64,000 bases of DNA from Sympetrum striolatum. Lineage: Eukaryota > Arthropoda > Insecta > Odonata > Libellulidae. The DNA is taken from contig OX388351.1 in assembly GCA_947579665.1 (NCBI GenBank), positions 60,086,939 through 60,150,938 of the forward strand, written 5' to 3'. This document shows positions 37,691 through 50,479 of the stretch, in pieces (positions within the stretch are counted from its first letter, which is position 1; every line of letters starts with the position of its first letter). Below the pieces are notes generated by a model. That model saw only the letters and a list, made by a program, of their open reading frames with translations. It was not told where the DNA came from and did not search any database. Both the position numbers and the translations under genes were made by a program.

Positions 37691-37818
37691 TAGCTAACCG
37701 AGTATAACCGGAATTTGTGAAATACCTAACGGAGTTTAACCGGAATAACCCGAATTCGTCGGATAGAAAACCGGAATATCCGGGATTTATTGAATAGCTA
37801 ACCGGGTTATTTCTGCTT
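37691..37818 (+). repeat. Degenerate AACCGGAAT-type tandem array
   Basis: The words ATAGCTAACCG, TATAACCGGAAT, GTTTAACCGGAAT and GAAAACCGGAATA recur at about 35-45 bp spacing, ending with a copy of ATAGCTAACCGGGTTA. About three diverged units. It is non-coding. Confidence 0.6.
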
Positions 37819-39572
37819 TGAGCATATTGTTGTGTTTGTCTATTGTTACTGTTTACATTTTTAACTGTAATTGTTCCGTAATAATAATTACTGTTTTTTC
37901 TGCAATGGCACCTCAGGCCACTATTCCCAACAAGCTGAAACTTTTTTAAATGATAACAATCTTGAATTTAATTTTTAAAATACTGTTTTGATCACCCGGT
38001 TCAGAAAACAATGATTTGAAGTCCATCGTTTCTTCCTGTCATTAACGATATCGCTTTTTGTAGAATATTTTAAACTTGGAAAAAATAGTACCAGCGGGTA
38101 AGGGTATTCGATGTATCATTTAGTAGTTACTTAAAGATAGAATGCAGAAAAGAGTATTTATTTCTGTTCAGTATTCACGTCGTTCATTGTACCCGTATAA
38201 CGGCAATTCTATATGACGAGCCCCTCTATGCATGCGATGCCATTTAGGTGATGGCACCAGCAGCTGCAAAAGAAATTAGGATTTGGGCTCATTCGGGAAT
38301 AGAGATTCCCTTTGAAACGTAATCCGTTCGCAGACTCTCTTTGAAACATTACCCGGGAGACTGTTAAATATTCAACAATGTCGAGAAGAAAATTACTCGA
38401 GATACGTTATTAATTTGATTCCGATGCAGTCCAAAAACAACTGATGGACTGAAGGAAATCCCTCCCTAGCTAGACTAGATGGCTAGAGACTCATTTGTAG
38501 CTACGTATTTCAAATATGTCGGTCCTTTGTGAGGAGGCCTTTGATTTAATTCACTGTCCTCTTACGAACGTCTCTTTGGGAAAATCCTCCCGACAGTCGT
38601 ACCCTTTTTTAATAAGGAATACCTTACCCTTGCTACCCTATTCCTTTTCCCTTTCTTCGCTCTCTCTCTTTTATTTTGGTAAAAACGGCTGGAAATGGTC
38701 TCGTCCTTCCCTTTGTGTCTTTTCTTGCCTGTGTTTGTCCCTCCCATTGGAGTTTCACGTACGTTTGGGAGTGAAATACACATGCAAGGCCATCTCTACA
38801 TGCACATGCTCTGTCACTCCGATGCTTAAGTCCTTGGTTCGACCTCCATCAAGCATTCTCTCTTCATGAAGGAGGCGGTCGTCTAAAATGTGTTAACATG
38901 GATTGAATGTTTTGACACGAAAAGTTTTCCTGCTTTCTTATGATTCGAAAAGAAAAATCTTAGACTTGATCCATCTAGCATGCGCTGTTATTGATTATAC
39001 CTTTCGACACAAGTCTTGTTCCCCGATATAATTTCTTTAGTCTTACGATACCCGGTTGAACAGTCTCTTTTATGAATGATAACGTATTCCTCCCTTTATA
39101 CAATCAAAGAATTTTAGTCTTAGTTTCCCCTCTTACCTTTTCCTGTCATATTACCTTCAAACACTTTCTTCAGCAATCCAACTCAAATCATAATTTGACC
39201 CAATTATTTCCTCTGCCTTCCTTTTACATCTTGAGTTAACTCTTTTCTTCCCATATATCTTCATCATTTCCTCGTCTGTTTTTCTATCAACTCAGCTTTT
39301 CCCATTCTTCGTCGTACCCACGTCTCAATGGTCTCTAATCTTCACCCACATTCACATTCTCTGATAGTTGCTTATCGACTATCCATACATACCTCCAATT
39401 TAATTAATAATAAAATAATTACCGAAAATTTAAATGAATAAAATGCGCTTTTCAGTGTATTTACTAGTTTTACATTGAGCAAATTTAAATAGATTGTTCA
39501 TATCTTTGTTTATGATTGTTTCTCCATCTTTGAATCCAAACACACCTCCGACGCGTACTCCTTGAAATGCAT
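37819..39572. other. Non-coding, pyrimidine-rich near 38.5-38.9 and 39.1-39.4 kb
   Basis: A 117-codon frame at 38516-38869 is Ser/Leu-rich in a pyrimidine tract and shows no domain. No RNA gene or repeat is recognised. Confidence 0.4.
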
Positions 39573-39694
39573 TTGAGGTTTGAAATCTCCAAAAGCCGTA
39601 TTTTTCGGCGCTCCGTGTCTAATTTCCCAGTAGTCCGAGAAAGCAAGAAAGGAATACCGACGAAGACGGCTTTTGGAGATTTAAAATCTCTAAT
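39573..39694. mobile_element. Short hairpin element, family A (copy A4)
   Basis: Arms 39573-39613 and 39653-39694 are inverted copies (TTGAGGTTTGAAATCTCC...AAAAGCCGT and its complement) around a 39-bp spacer. They match the outer arms of the copies at 36254 and 42283. The right arm continues into ATAATGTAAACAGGAT and AAAAGTATAGAAAT, a 40-bp tail shared with the copy at 42.4 kb. No coding sequence. Confidence 0.82.
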
Positions 39695-42230
39695 ATAATG
39701 TAAACAGGATAAAAAGTATAGAAATCATAGGATAATGATCTTCATGGTACCCAAATGAAATTTAATTATCCAAAGCGATTGCGCAAAATATTTTATTAAT
39801 GACGCTTAACTTCGCATCATATTTTGTAGATATTTATTTTTTGTTTCCTCAACGTAGTTTATCGTTCATATTCTTTTATGATTAAGCATAATCCTTTCCT
39901 TCCTCTGGCATTCATAAAGATATTTATTATTCAAAAGCAATGTCTGTTCCAGTTTTAATTCTTTTACCCTTGTAAAACTCGCGTCCTGAAAAAATCATGT
40001 AATTTTATCTTGAAATTTCTGATCTGACTGATCCCATCTTGAAACTTCAGTTAAAACAATTATAGAGCCAAATAAATGGTCGATCAAGCCATTATATAGA
40101 CATGTTTCATCTACTATCCCTACTAGATTATTTTTGTCGTTCAATTTAAAAATTATCCAGTTTTTTTTCGTAATTTGTTGTATATGTTGATGAAGGGTTT
40201 TACGTAGTAGTAGAAGTCGGTTAGTATCAGTATGAATACCATCCCTTGAAATCCAAACCGGTGAATCAACTAGGCAGTAGCGTAAGAACGTTTGAAGACC
40301 GACCGTTGCTACCGTAGAAAAGAAAGCTCTTCTGCTGTTTTATGAATCGCGGACCATAAAAATTTCCGGAGAAGTTGAGGGATCCAGCTTCCCTCAGACA
40401 ATAGCATCGGCAATTTCCGTGCTGTAGACCGCCACTCTCAGCTCGATAACTGATTTCGAGCTTCATTAATTTGCCAACAGAGGGAGGATAATTGAACGAG
40501 AAGCGCTACACTGCAGGGGCATACTTCTTGTGAGCACAAGTTTCTGCCAAGATTACGCACGTTTTGCCGGAAACATTGATTCACCGTTCCTTGAGTTATC
40601 TGGGAAGCAGTATGTGATGGTATACTAGTATGCTGAGATTAAATATGCGCAGACAGTTGAGTAAACTGTTAATACTTGAAAAGAGCAACGGAGGGAAAGG
40701 AACTGTTGGAATTGCTTTCAATGTTTTATGCAAGTTGTTTCCTCCGCTGATCACTTGAAATTCGATTTTCTTTTTATTTTCGATTATATTCGAAAGTGGA
40801 AATAATATGAGGGAAGAAGTTTATTTTTCATTATTTATTGAATTATATACATGTCGTTGTTTAGTGTGTATTCAATGAAACTTTTGGTCGCTAAATTATA
40901 ATTTTTAATATTTACTCGGTAAAAATTTCCCAATTCTGAAATACTCTCTAATTAAGTCAATCCATTTATATTCGTTCTGCAGTTTACAATCTTTCAGATA
41001 TTTATAATTATCAATTAGTATTATTTCTCTTCTATTCACAATATACAGATGATGGAAGGATTATATGTTAAGGCAACTGCTTTAGTATTTTCTGTACAAT
41101 TATTATAATTCGATTATGAACATTATGCTTTGTACGCTGTAATTACGGAATAAACTATTGTTTTTGTTTTTGAAGCATTCAAATCTTACTTGTTAAAAAC
41201 AAGATATTTGTAGCAAATAATATCACCGAGATGCATTTTACATAGTTATGCTATTTTTATCGTATATTGAGTTTTTTAAAGTATTTGTATTAAAATTTTG
41301 GAGAATATAGGATTGATATGGGAATTGGAATAGAAATCAGGTCACTGTTTTCGAGTTTTTTCATAATAATTTCGACTACCATTGATAAACCATTGTCTTT
41401 TTCATAGCAGAGTTGCAATTGCGACATTTATTTTAATCGCCACGAAGAATTAAATCTCCGGACACTCAATGCAAAATACTCGAAAAAAGAAAGCGAAGCA
41501 GAGGTCGCAATTCGTCACGTAACAGTTCTTAATTACGAGAGCGTCAACCTCTCATTCGCTTCACGCTTTTCTTTTTCGATTCACGCGTCGAGTACATCAA
41601 TTAGGCATGCACCGAGCCACCCGAATAGTCATTATCTCTCGGATGATAAAATTCCAATGCACTTGTTCCCACTCATAACCTCATCTCCGCACAACGACGT
41701 GTGTTCTCTGATATATGTCACCTACCTTTGATGCCGGGAGAAAGGTGGTATTTTTTCAGTCCCTATCTTTTTTAATGGTTCTGGTGCAAAGCTAATGGTT
41801 TGGGGATGTGGTATATTACCGAAGTGAAGTCTTTTTATCATTTTTCAAGTTCTGATTTACTCTTCGTCTCCCTCCTTCTCTCGATCGATATCTTTTCTGT
41901 TCGTTTTCTTTCTGTTTCCCTCAGAGTTTTCTCCCAGCAAAAGTATACTCAATATACATATGAAAACTACATATTGAGATTACATCTTTGATGATATCGG
42001 TTTATCAGCCATTTTTTCTAGCGTTCTATTCTATCTAGCATTTTTTCAACATTACATCGAACCCGAAATTTCCACCTGTTACCCTAATATCGCGGTGGCT
42101 CATTTCAGGTTAATTTAACTTGATTAAATATGAATCATAATCTCATCCGTTTCGGTGTAGATTCAAATCAAGGAAGAAATGCCAGACAAACAAAATATAT
42201 AGTTGTATAGAATAAAACCTGAGCAAACAA
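39695..42230. other. AT-rich non-coding DNA
   Basis: No gene or repeat is recognised. A 66-codon minus frame at 40266-40466 and a 63-codon plus frame at 41800-41991 have no domain. Confidence 0.45.
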
Positions 42231-42455
42231 ACTATAATGTAAACAGTAAAGAAAGAAATATTGAAACACGGCTATTAATGAATTAGAGGTTTAAAATCTC
42301 TAAAAGCCGTATTTGTCGGGGTTCCTCCTCTTACTTCCGTCGTAGAAAGTACTTAAGTCGTAGAAAGCAAGAGGAGGAACGCCGACAAAGACGGCTTTTG
42401 GAGATTTTAAAGCTCAAATATAATGTAAACAGGATGAAAAGTATAGAAATATCTA
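42231..42455. mobile_element. Hairpin element, family A (copy A5), with direct flanking repeats
   Basis: Arms 42283-42332 and 42369-42417 are about 49-bp inverted copies (TTAGAGGTTTAAAATCTC..., CGTATTTGTCGG, GTTCCTCCTCTT) around a 36-bp spacer in which CGTAGAAAG occurs twice. Outside the arms, ATAATGTAAACAG plus an A/G-rich run appears in the same orientation on both sides (about 42233 and 42419). The family may therefore be larger than the hairpin, or the element may lie inside a tandem unit. The right tail matches the 39.7-kb copy. Confidence 0.8.
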
Positions 42456-45400
42456 GTTCATATTGAGGAATTAGAATATTAAGTAGTCCTTATGTAAGTT
42501 ATTGAAGCAATTTTCCGGGGTTGTAATAAATTTCGCATTTATTTTACGTAGTCCAACTAGGGTGGCCCTACATTCAAATCTCCAGTATTCTCTTTACTAT
42601 CTCACTCATTTTCCATGTCTTAGTATCCTTTCAGAGATAGAGAAATTGAGGCTAATGAAGCGGATTTTTACGTAGCGACTTTTGCTTCAGTCGTCGAATC
42701 TCATTCCTTCCCCATTCCTTGTCCTCTTCCTCCTCCAGAAGGGTCGCCATCAAGACGGGAAATCCGGAGACGGAGCGGCGTTGATGCTTCATTTGTTTTA
42801 TTTTCCCTTTTCCCCGCCATGTGCGGGAGATTTTTAGGGCGTGGCGAGCCTCGTTTTTGTTTTCGCAAGGTGCGCTTCCCCGAGTGAGGGTTCTTTCCTA
42901 TGCGAGTGGAATTTGGAAACGGAAATCGAGATGCTGCTCCTCGGAAGTAATCCGCTCTCATATAGTTTTTGCCATCTGGTCCCTCTCTCCCCCATCACCT
43001 TGCAGGGATCCGCAACTGTGACGGAAAAAAGATATTGCTGTTTCGGAAAATCTCTGTCGGATTTCGGGTTAACTTTTGTCCCCGGATAATCTCTCCGCGT
43101 CTAACGGAAGAATCCTGTTTTGCGGACGAAGATTCCCTTTCTCTTTGCGTGTCCTTTCTCCTTTTCGTAAGCTGAAAGATGTCCCATATTTTTCGTCTTA
43201 GTGCCCAAGTTCGTCTTTGGATGATTGCGTGGTGAACTCACTCGATCCCGAAGCGGAAAGACTTTTCGGCGAATCGCGGTAATCTCTGTAGTATTTCTCA
43301 AGTTGAGATTTTTCGACTGTGTGTGATTCAGTAAAATTGATATGGTCAAGAGTATTTTTCTGGAACTCAACTACTCGATGCTAAACTATAATAACACTCT
43401 TCAGGATGACCATCATCTGTCATTCGTTCAATCCTAAAGATGTCAATCCGTTGACTATACTAGTCGATGAATAATACTGCTGTGGAAATACTAACAACCT
43501 TTGGATTCTGCACTAATCAATTGGTCATAGGCTAAAGGTATACTATAAATGAAAATGCGGTATATTTTCAGTTGAATGAATTGAGTTAATTTATCCGTTT
43601 AACTTGTTGGCAATTACCTCTGAGTTAGGAGTAAACCTGGAGTACAAGTATCTTTTTCATAGCGAAAATAAGTGCGTTTACTATGTTATATTACTCAAGC
43701 TATAGGTATACTAGTATTTTACAAAGTATTTTATCGTGGAATTATATTATATTGTTTATTCCTAAATTTCTACTTACTAGGAACACTTCTGGATTATTGA
43801 TTAAATTGTGAGAAAAAGTACAATTTTATATTGCTCCTGCTATCCAATATTAGAATCCAACTCATTGTGATCCTTCAGAGTAATTAATCCTCCCATAAAA
43901 CCACATATTTGAACGTCTTACTTAACATATTCTCACGGTAACTTTCAGTATAAAAATATATGATTTGATGAATTTTTAATACTTCATTATTAAGAATAAC
44001 TAATGGAACTTTAAATAAATCCCTTTTTCTCGATTTTTATCAGAATTTATAGAGATTAAATTAGGGAGAGAATATAAGGATTTGTGAGATCCACCCTACG
44101 AATTTGCTACCCTTCTATTCATGAAGCCTAAGGAGTAAATTGCTTTAGGCGGACTGAACTATTCTTGGCATTCCTATACCTAGGAAATTAAAGTATACCG
44201 ACCAATACCTTGGGCTCGAAATTCTTCATATCAGTTGTAAGTGAAAGGTGTCAATGGCATGTAATATAAAAGGCCAACTCCTCAGCCTAGCTGTTGTTAA
44301 TGGTTGATTGCGGAATTCATTCTTGAATGCCTCAGGATCCGCACCCAAGTGCCAAGCCGCATTATCCCTTCGATTCTATTTCGCTGATTAGAGCAGTCCT
44401 TGAAAGGATGCGGTGCCTGTCTGGCGTAGAACAGCATCGAGCCGAAGAAGGCGCCTTTTCTAAAATAGGATGGGTTCGTCTAATTCAATTTATATCCTCC
44501 GGATATTTATCGTTGGAAATCACGAAGGATTTCTTTCGAGGAAAGTTCTCTTTAACTATATAAACGGTCGACAAAGAGGTCTCCGCTCAGCGATCGTTCC
44601 ATCAAATTTCCTTAATTCCATCTTCCACATTTAAGTAATCTTTTTTCCTTCTTTATCTCCTTCCGAGTAACTCTCCCTTTATCCCCGCAAACTCCTGCCC
44701 TCAAACTGACTTTCCAACTCACTCCATCCTTACAGTCTAAATTTCTTCCTCTTAAGTAAAAGGGGTTTGTCTGTCTGGCACTTTCACAAGTTTCCTCTTC
44801 CTTCCTTCCTTTTCTCTCGTTAGGCGGGGGCCTTGTTAGTTTCATGAAGAGGTTATGTAATATCTGATAGGCCTCGCCATGCGTTTCTGTCGAAATACTT
44901 TTCTCTTCGAGAGAATTTTCTTTAATTTGTTTCTTGCGTCAGATGGTAAGAATTTGCCGAATGTAATCGTATTATTTCACTAATAAAAATATATTAGACC
45001 GCATTTTTTGAGAAATTGGAAGAATATTGTCGGTAGAAAACATAAGTATACTTGGTAGACTCAGTATTACTGTTCCTGTTGTTATTATTGTCAGCATTAA
45101 GTTCATAATGAATCCGCTGCTGTTTGACTTTACATCAATTGGTAGCGTTATACAATAATATATAATTAACTGCATAATTCTTATAATTTACGGAATACGT
45201 CAGTTCATAAATACAATACATTTAAGGATATCAATATAAATCAAAATAAAATATATCATTTCAATTATGCATGAATATTTCTCTGTAAATAGCCTCTATT
45301 TTTTATGTTGGCAGGATACAATGGGATTAGCTTTTTTTTCCCTTTCAAGGCACTTATTCGAGTACCGGAAAACCTATAAGAAGGTCCCGCGAATTTGTTA

Positions 45401-46940
45401 CTTAAATTAAACGATAATTAGTACTGGGCAATCCACGCAAGTTATTTGATTCTCAATAATAACCCAGTGCCAAATATGTGTCTCAGAAATTCAGGTTTTT
45501 ATACAACTACCAACTACAGCCTTAACGAGTATTTCGAAGTATAAAAGATATATTTCCGAAATGGGTGGACGGCACGTCTGGAGCAGCAAAGTCCCTTTAC
45601 GTATTTTTTTCCACAAATAAAGTCGTTCCGTCGAATTTTTTCCCATTTACGTCTCTTGTCTCACTCTCGCCTTGTTTTGAAATGCAAAAATGAGAAAGGA
45701 GCGCCTCGGTTTATTCCAACAAGTAAAACTTTTGTCGGTCCGTCAACGCATCCACTTCCCTCTGTTGCTTCCCTTTTCTCTCTCACACTGTCGCTTTTAA
45801 TTGCTGAGGAGTTGAAGCAACTCTTCCTCCGTCGCCATGTCGAGTGGAGGAGCCCGTTGTATAGCGGCTCTCCCCCTGAAATTAAGGCCGAGGGGGCGCC
45901 ACGAGTGCGAAATTAAGGAGTCCGGGGGCGGAGTAGGGTTAGGGGGGTCGTAAAGAGGAATGCTTTACGCCGACGGAGGTCGGGTCTTATGAAGGCCCCC
46001 TCCCCCGGTTTCGTCTTCGACCCTTGAGCAGGGCCAGCTTCAAATGGCTCGCGTGATTAGAAGGCAGGGTCTCAAGTATGGAATTTTTCGGTGGGGGAGG
46101 TTGGGTCAGGATGCCTGGGGGTGACCTATAGGGTCGAGAGTCCACGCGTTTGCGGGTTGCCCAAGTACTTTTCATTCGGCACCTTTTTACTGTATTTCTC
46201 GAATTGGCGCTTAATTATTATCGCTACGACAGAAGGCAGGGTCAAGTGTGGAATTTTTAGGTTCCTATTCTTAACGAAAAGAGGATTCCTGCCGCAAAGT
46301 TATGCCAGAAGCTATTGATGGTTCCCATTATTTCTGCTTTGAAGATTATTCTTTTTTACGCCATTTATATCAAGAACATTTTTTATCCTTCCCTCTATCC
46401 ATCGCTCTCTTTTTTATTCACAGATTTGAGTATTTGATGCGATTGAACAACTTCCGTTCTTCCTTCCGGAAATAACCTAACATTGAATTGGTTGCATAAT
46501 TTAATCGTTTCTGTAACACTTTCAGAATTACGTCATATTCCCAGTGTGTGAGTTTTAATAGCCTCTTTTCGATAGCCATTTTCAATCCTTTGGAGTAAAC
46601 TTTTTCACCTCTCCATCGCTTATTGTTAATATTTTATCTATTTAGAACAGCTAAGCGGTCTATCATTTCGAATACGGAGGTGTAGGAGTTTATATTCAGG
46701 CCACGTCTCCCCTTGATGGATTTCGCATGCGTAGACCATATCCATCAAAGGGATCCTGCGCCATGGACTTGTTTTTTTTTAACAGAAGAAAAATGAAAAA
46801 GATACCTTGCAGTTAGAAATTGGCACGAAAAGAACGTTGCAAAGATTACGTTAAGTTGCATCTCACTTAAAGTGTCATTTTTCATTTATTGATTTATTGA
46901 ATTTATGTAATTTTATTATTTTGTAGCAAATATGACAGAA
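42456..46940. other. Non-coding; patches at 42.7-43.3, 44.3-44.85 and 45.65-46.2 kb
   Basis: Open frames in the patches (42701-42961 on -, 42841-43089 on +, 43101-43370 on -, 44612-44845 on -, 45656-45916 on +) overlap and lack domains. The AT-rich stretches between carry no feature I can support. Confidence 0.4.
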
Positions 46941-46968
46941 ATTGAATAGAAATGCTAAGTAAACAATA

Positions 46969-47006
46969 CCTGCCCGGAAAGTAGGAGACCTGGGTTCAAG
47001 TCCTAG
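46969..47006 (+). repeat. tRNA-like fragment (anticodon and T arms), probable SINE remnant
   Basis: CCTGC/GTAGG closes a five-pair stem around the 7-base loop CCGGAAA (46969-46985), an anticodon arm with GGA at the anticodon position. After a 4-base variable loop, CTGGG/CCTAG closes a T arm around TTCAAGT (46990-47006). The D arm and acceptor stem are not preserved, so this is not a functional tRNA. tRNA-derived SINEs or a truncated tRNA pseudogene both fit. Confidence 0.6.
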
Positions 47007-50000
47007 TCATGTCGCTAATTATTCTCTTCTTATTCAACCTTGATTTTTTTAAACTTATTTTATTTATATCTGTTGAATGAAATACGGGACTTTCCCTTAT
47101 CATTTTCGCAGAATGAAGCCCTTTATCTATCTGTCCTCTCCCTCTATACCGTCTCTCTCGTCCTATTCCCTTCCGATCTCTCGGCGCTGAAAAGCGAGGG
47201 CTGAGGAAGAGCTCTCTTCAAGTCTTTATTTTCGAATCCATAGAATTTATAATTGCATGTCCTCGGCTCCCTTTTAGAGCGTGTTGCTCCTCACGTACTC
47301 AGCGACCGCTCCCTCGCGAGTATATGGAATTTGAATTTTGAATCGCCGGACTGTTCGCAGCGCCGTTCACCCCGCCCGCGGCTTTTTCCGCAATTATTTC
47401 CGGCGAAAATTTCGACTTGAATTAATGATCGCGGGGGAGCGAAACGGTCGATTCCACGAAGGGGTTGTATTCGTCAAATTATTTGTCGAATGGGAGATAA
47501 CTACCTACTTGGAGTGGCGACTCTTCGGGTGACAAAAAGCTCTTAATTCGCGATGTCTCGGAAATTGGTTGGCTTAGGATGCTTCTTGTTTCTCTCCCTC
47601 TTGACGTAGCACGCGGTGGGAATTCCGGTCTTTTGAAAGAAGGTTATTAGCTAGGGTGCTAAATTGGAACGAAAAAATCATTTCATTATCCCCCAGAACT
47701 ATTCCGTGCTTATTTCTTGTTTAGTCACTGTCTGTAATTACTTTGTGGCTCTGAGCCTGAGGAGGTTTCCTCAGAACCAAAGTGAAGTGCAGTTGAAAAA
47801 TCAAAGGCATTTGTAAAGTGATTATTTCAGTCTACTTTATCCCTAAAGATATTAGTTGCAGAATCTGCAACAGTTCGCTTGGATTAGGAAAAGCTCCGAA
47901 AAAATTCTCTTGCGTGCTTATTCGCGAGCCTATATTTTATTCTATATTGAAGAGTAGTACTATTAAGTTTTCTATAAATTTCACCTTATTGAAGCTAGCT
48001 ACTGATTAGTGTTTGTTAGTAGTGAGCAATAAATACCAGTATCTATTGTATTGTTACTATTATAAGAATGAACTGCGAGTATGCTGTACGCCACATGATA
48101 CATGATATTTACACAATAAATAAATGTTAAATCCATATTTACACTCGATGCTCACATGATAACTAAATACTTATTTACATAAATTGTTTGCTCGTGACAC
48201 TTAATTAATACATGTATGATAATTCCTGACCTGTAATCTGCTTTTCCTGGAGTTTCGGGGTACACGACAGGCCTTCTCGGCCACCGAAGCGGTAACTGGG
48301 TAGATCCCCGCCGTACATCACACGACAAGCGATTCCTTAACACATCCACAAATGTTGTCGCTGTAGTAAAAATCGTCCATATTACAACAGTATAGCGAAA
48401 AACTTCTTAATTATAAAAATTGGTATTTTCCGGCAAGACCATTAAAAGTGACTTATTTAAATTATTCCACTCTGAAATACCTCTTCACTTTCTTTCCGAA
48501 TTCATTTAGTTGTCGTACCTACTATGTTCTCTCCAAAACACCAGAAAAAAACTACGAAAAACTTTTCGTAAGTAGCTCTTCTCAGAAGGCGAAGAATGAC
48601 TGTATACAAGAATAGAGTTCAGAGACCTATGAATTTTACCTCAGATACATCGAGGTAATTCTAAGAATTCTAATTTCATCGGAGTCGATGGAGAATCAAC
48701 CTAATGAATCTTTCTTGTCGCACTGCAAGCCTTTCTGTCTATTTTTCCCAACCGTTGATTCCTTTGCGTTCATCGCTTACTCATGCGGCCCTGCCCTGCC
48801 CAAGTTTTACTCTCTCAAGGGAAATCCATCACAGACACGCTCTTGTCCCGATGAAGCGACTGCTTTCCTTTCCGATAACGTCGCAATTCACTTAATGTCG
48901 CATGCAACGATTGCCCCGTCTTAGTACATCCCATCAGATTGCTTTTAGGAGGTGTAACCCGAGGGCATTGTGTTCCGGGTCCATTGGATGTATTGCATGG
49001 GAAGTACATCGACTCTCATTCGCCCTAAGAAGAAACCCATGTACGTCCGTGCGCTCATTGTCTCTCTCCGCATAAAAGATATAGCCAAAATATCCCCTCC
49101 ATATTTATGACTTGGGGAAACCTCTCTCTAGACATGATAATGGCAAGGGTTGTTCCCTTGGGACCCCGTCCGACTTTCTCTCCAATTGGAAATCCGAGAG
49201 GTAAAGGTTTTCCTTATTCATCCGTTGTTTAGCATTCAAAGCACTCATTCGGCGAGGAGAATGTCAAACATTAACCGAGAAGGGGAGATGGTTTTAGGTA
49301 TATGGGTTTATTTGTTTTCCGGTCGAATATATCATCCCCAGGGTGGGGGTGATTTTCAGAATGCGGAATTCTTCTGCGGTAAACCAGTTTTAGGAAAATC
49401 CGTTGGGGAATGGGATGCTCCTTTGGGACATTAGGCACCTAAATCCAGAATGAGGCCTCACGAATGATTTTGGTGCACCTCAGTATAGATATTTGAGGTA
49501 TAGGAACATCTCTGTATTTTTTTATAAATACGCTTGTATTATTCCTCAGAATACGGAGCTAAATTCTAAGACTAGTAGATAAAGTTAAATTTCCTCTGCA
49601 TTTTTTATTATTTTTATGCTTATATATTATGCGTCAAAATGGCGAGCTGCATTGAATAGCTAATCTGAATTGTTCTTGAGCAGTTGTTAATGTAGATTTA
49701 CTTACTGCATCGTTAATGCATCTACATATGTGTTTATGAGCATCCGAAAAAGTAGCTAGTGGAATTCATGACAGCATCCATACAGTTGTGAAGATGGTAA
49801 TGAATTAACTAATAAATGGTCTCCATCTTGTACGAAAAATTTTAGTTATGATTTTTATGGTTTTCTTTAAACAAACTTTCGGGTTTGGCATAAGATTATC
49901 GAGGACTCTTTATTGCAAATTATTTTCTTTCGGGCTAATTTCGAATTATTTGTCATTTTAAGTGATAATCTGTAATAACTCAAACTCGTTTCTCTTCAAA

Positions 50001-50240
50001 GTAACTTATATATCGTTATCCCATGTGAATCGTATCTTAAAATGTTTGCAATCCTCGCGTAATGAATCAAACATCAATATATAGGCGTACTTTGTATGTC
50101 TCTAAATGTGTATGTAACTTTAAAAAACGGTGGAGTTCATGATGATTAGTCTGTGAACAAAACGACCGAATGCTCTAGAGTAGCTAAGTCTATAGAGAAT
50201 ACTTTGCATGGAAAATATTCTATCTTTATCCTTTGATCTA
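47007..50240. other. Non-coding; patches at 47.1-47.5 and 48.7-49.4 kb
   Basis: Open frames at 47338-47532, 48688-48924 and 49150-49434 fall in the patches and have no domain. A GC-richer island in AT-rich sequence at about 48200-48340 includes, on the minus strand, a TGGCCGAGAAGG word resembling a tRNA A box, but no B box follows. Confidence 0.4.
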
Positions 50241-50288
50241 AATCAAAGCTTATTTTTCCCTCAACTAATTGGTTACACGGTATACCAG

Positions 50289-50479
50289 CACCGTTGAGTG
50301 CGTCGCAGCTGCTTTTGGGCCTTGGGATAATTATCCTCCTCTACATTTTACTTTTATGTTTCACCACTCGTAACCAGAGAATCGCCGCGAAAAAGGTAGA
50401 AATTCGTTCGCTCGTTACCTATCGCCGAAAGAACTCTTCTCGTAATAGCATTGTTTCGACTCGTTTATCTCTCAGATGA
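50289..50479 (+). CDS. Possible terminal exon encoding a membrane anchor and basic tail
   Basis: After a CTAAT word and a CCAG acceptor-like end at 50288, the frame reads PLSASQLLLG then a strongly hydrophobic segment (LGIIILLYILLLCF, roughly residues 11-25). A positively charged stop-transfer region follows (TTRNQRIAAKK), then a basic tail ending SIVSTRLSLR and TGA at 50477-50479. This is the layout of the C-terminus of a type I single-pass membrane protein. The codons look balanced rather than compositional. A weak donor (AAG|GTAGAA) at 50395 offers an alternative exon end. There is no ATG upstream, so it can only be an internal or last exon. The acceptor lacks a long pyrimidine tract next to the AG. 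I recognise no family. Confidence 0.33.
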
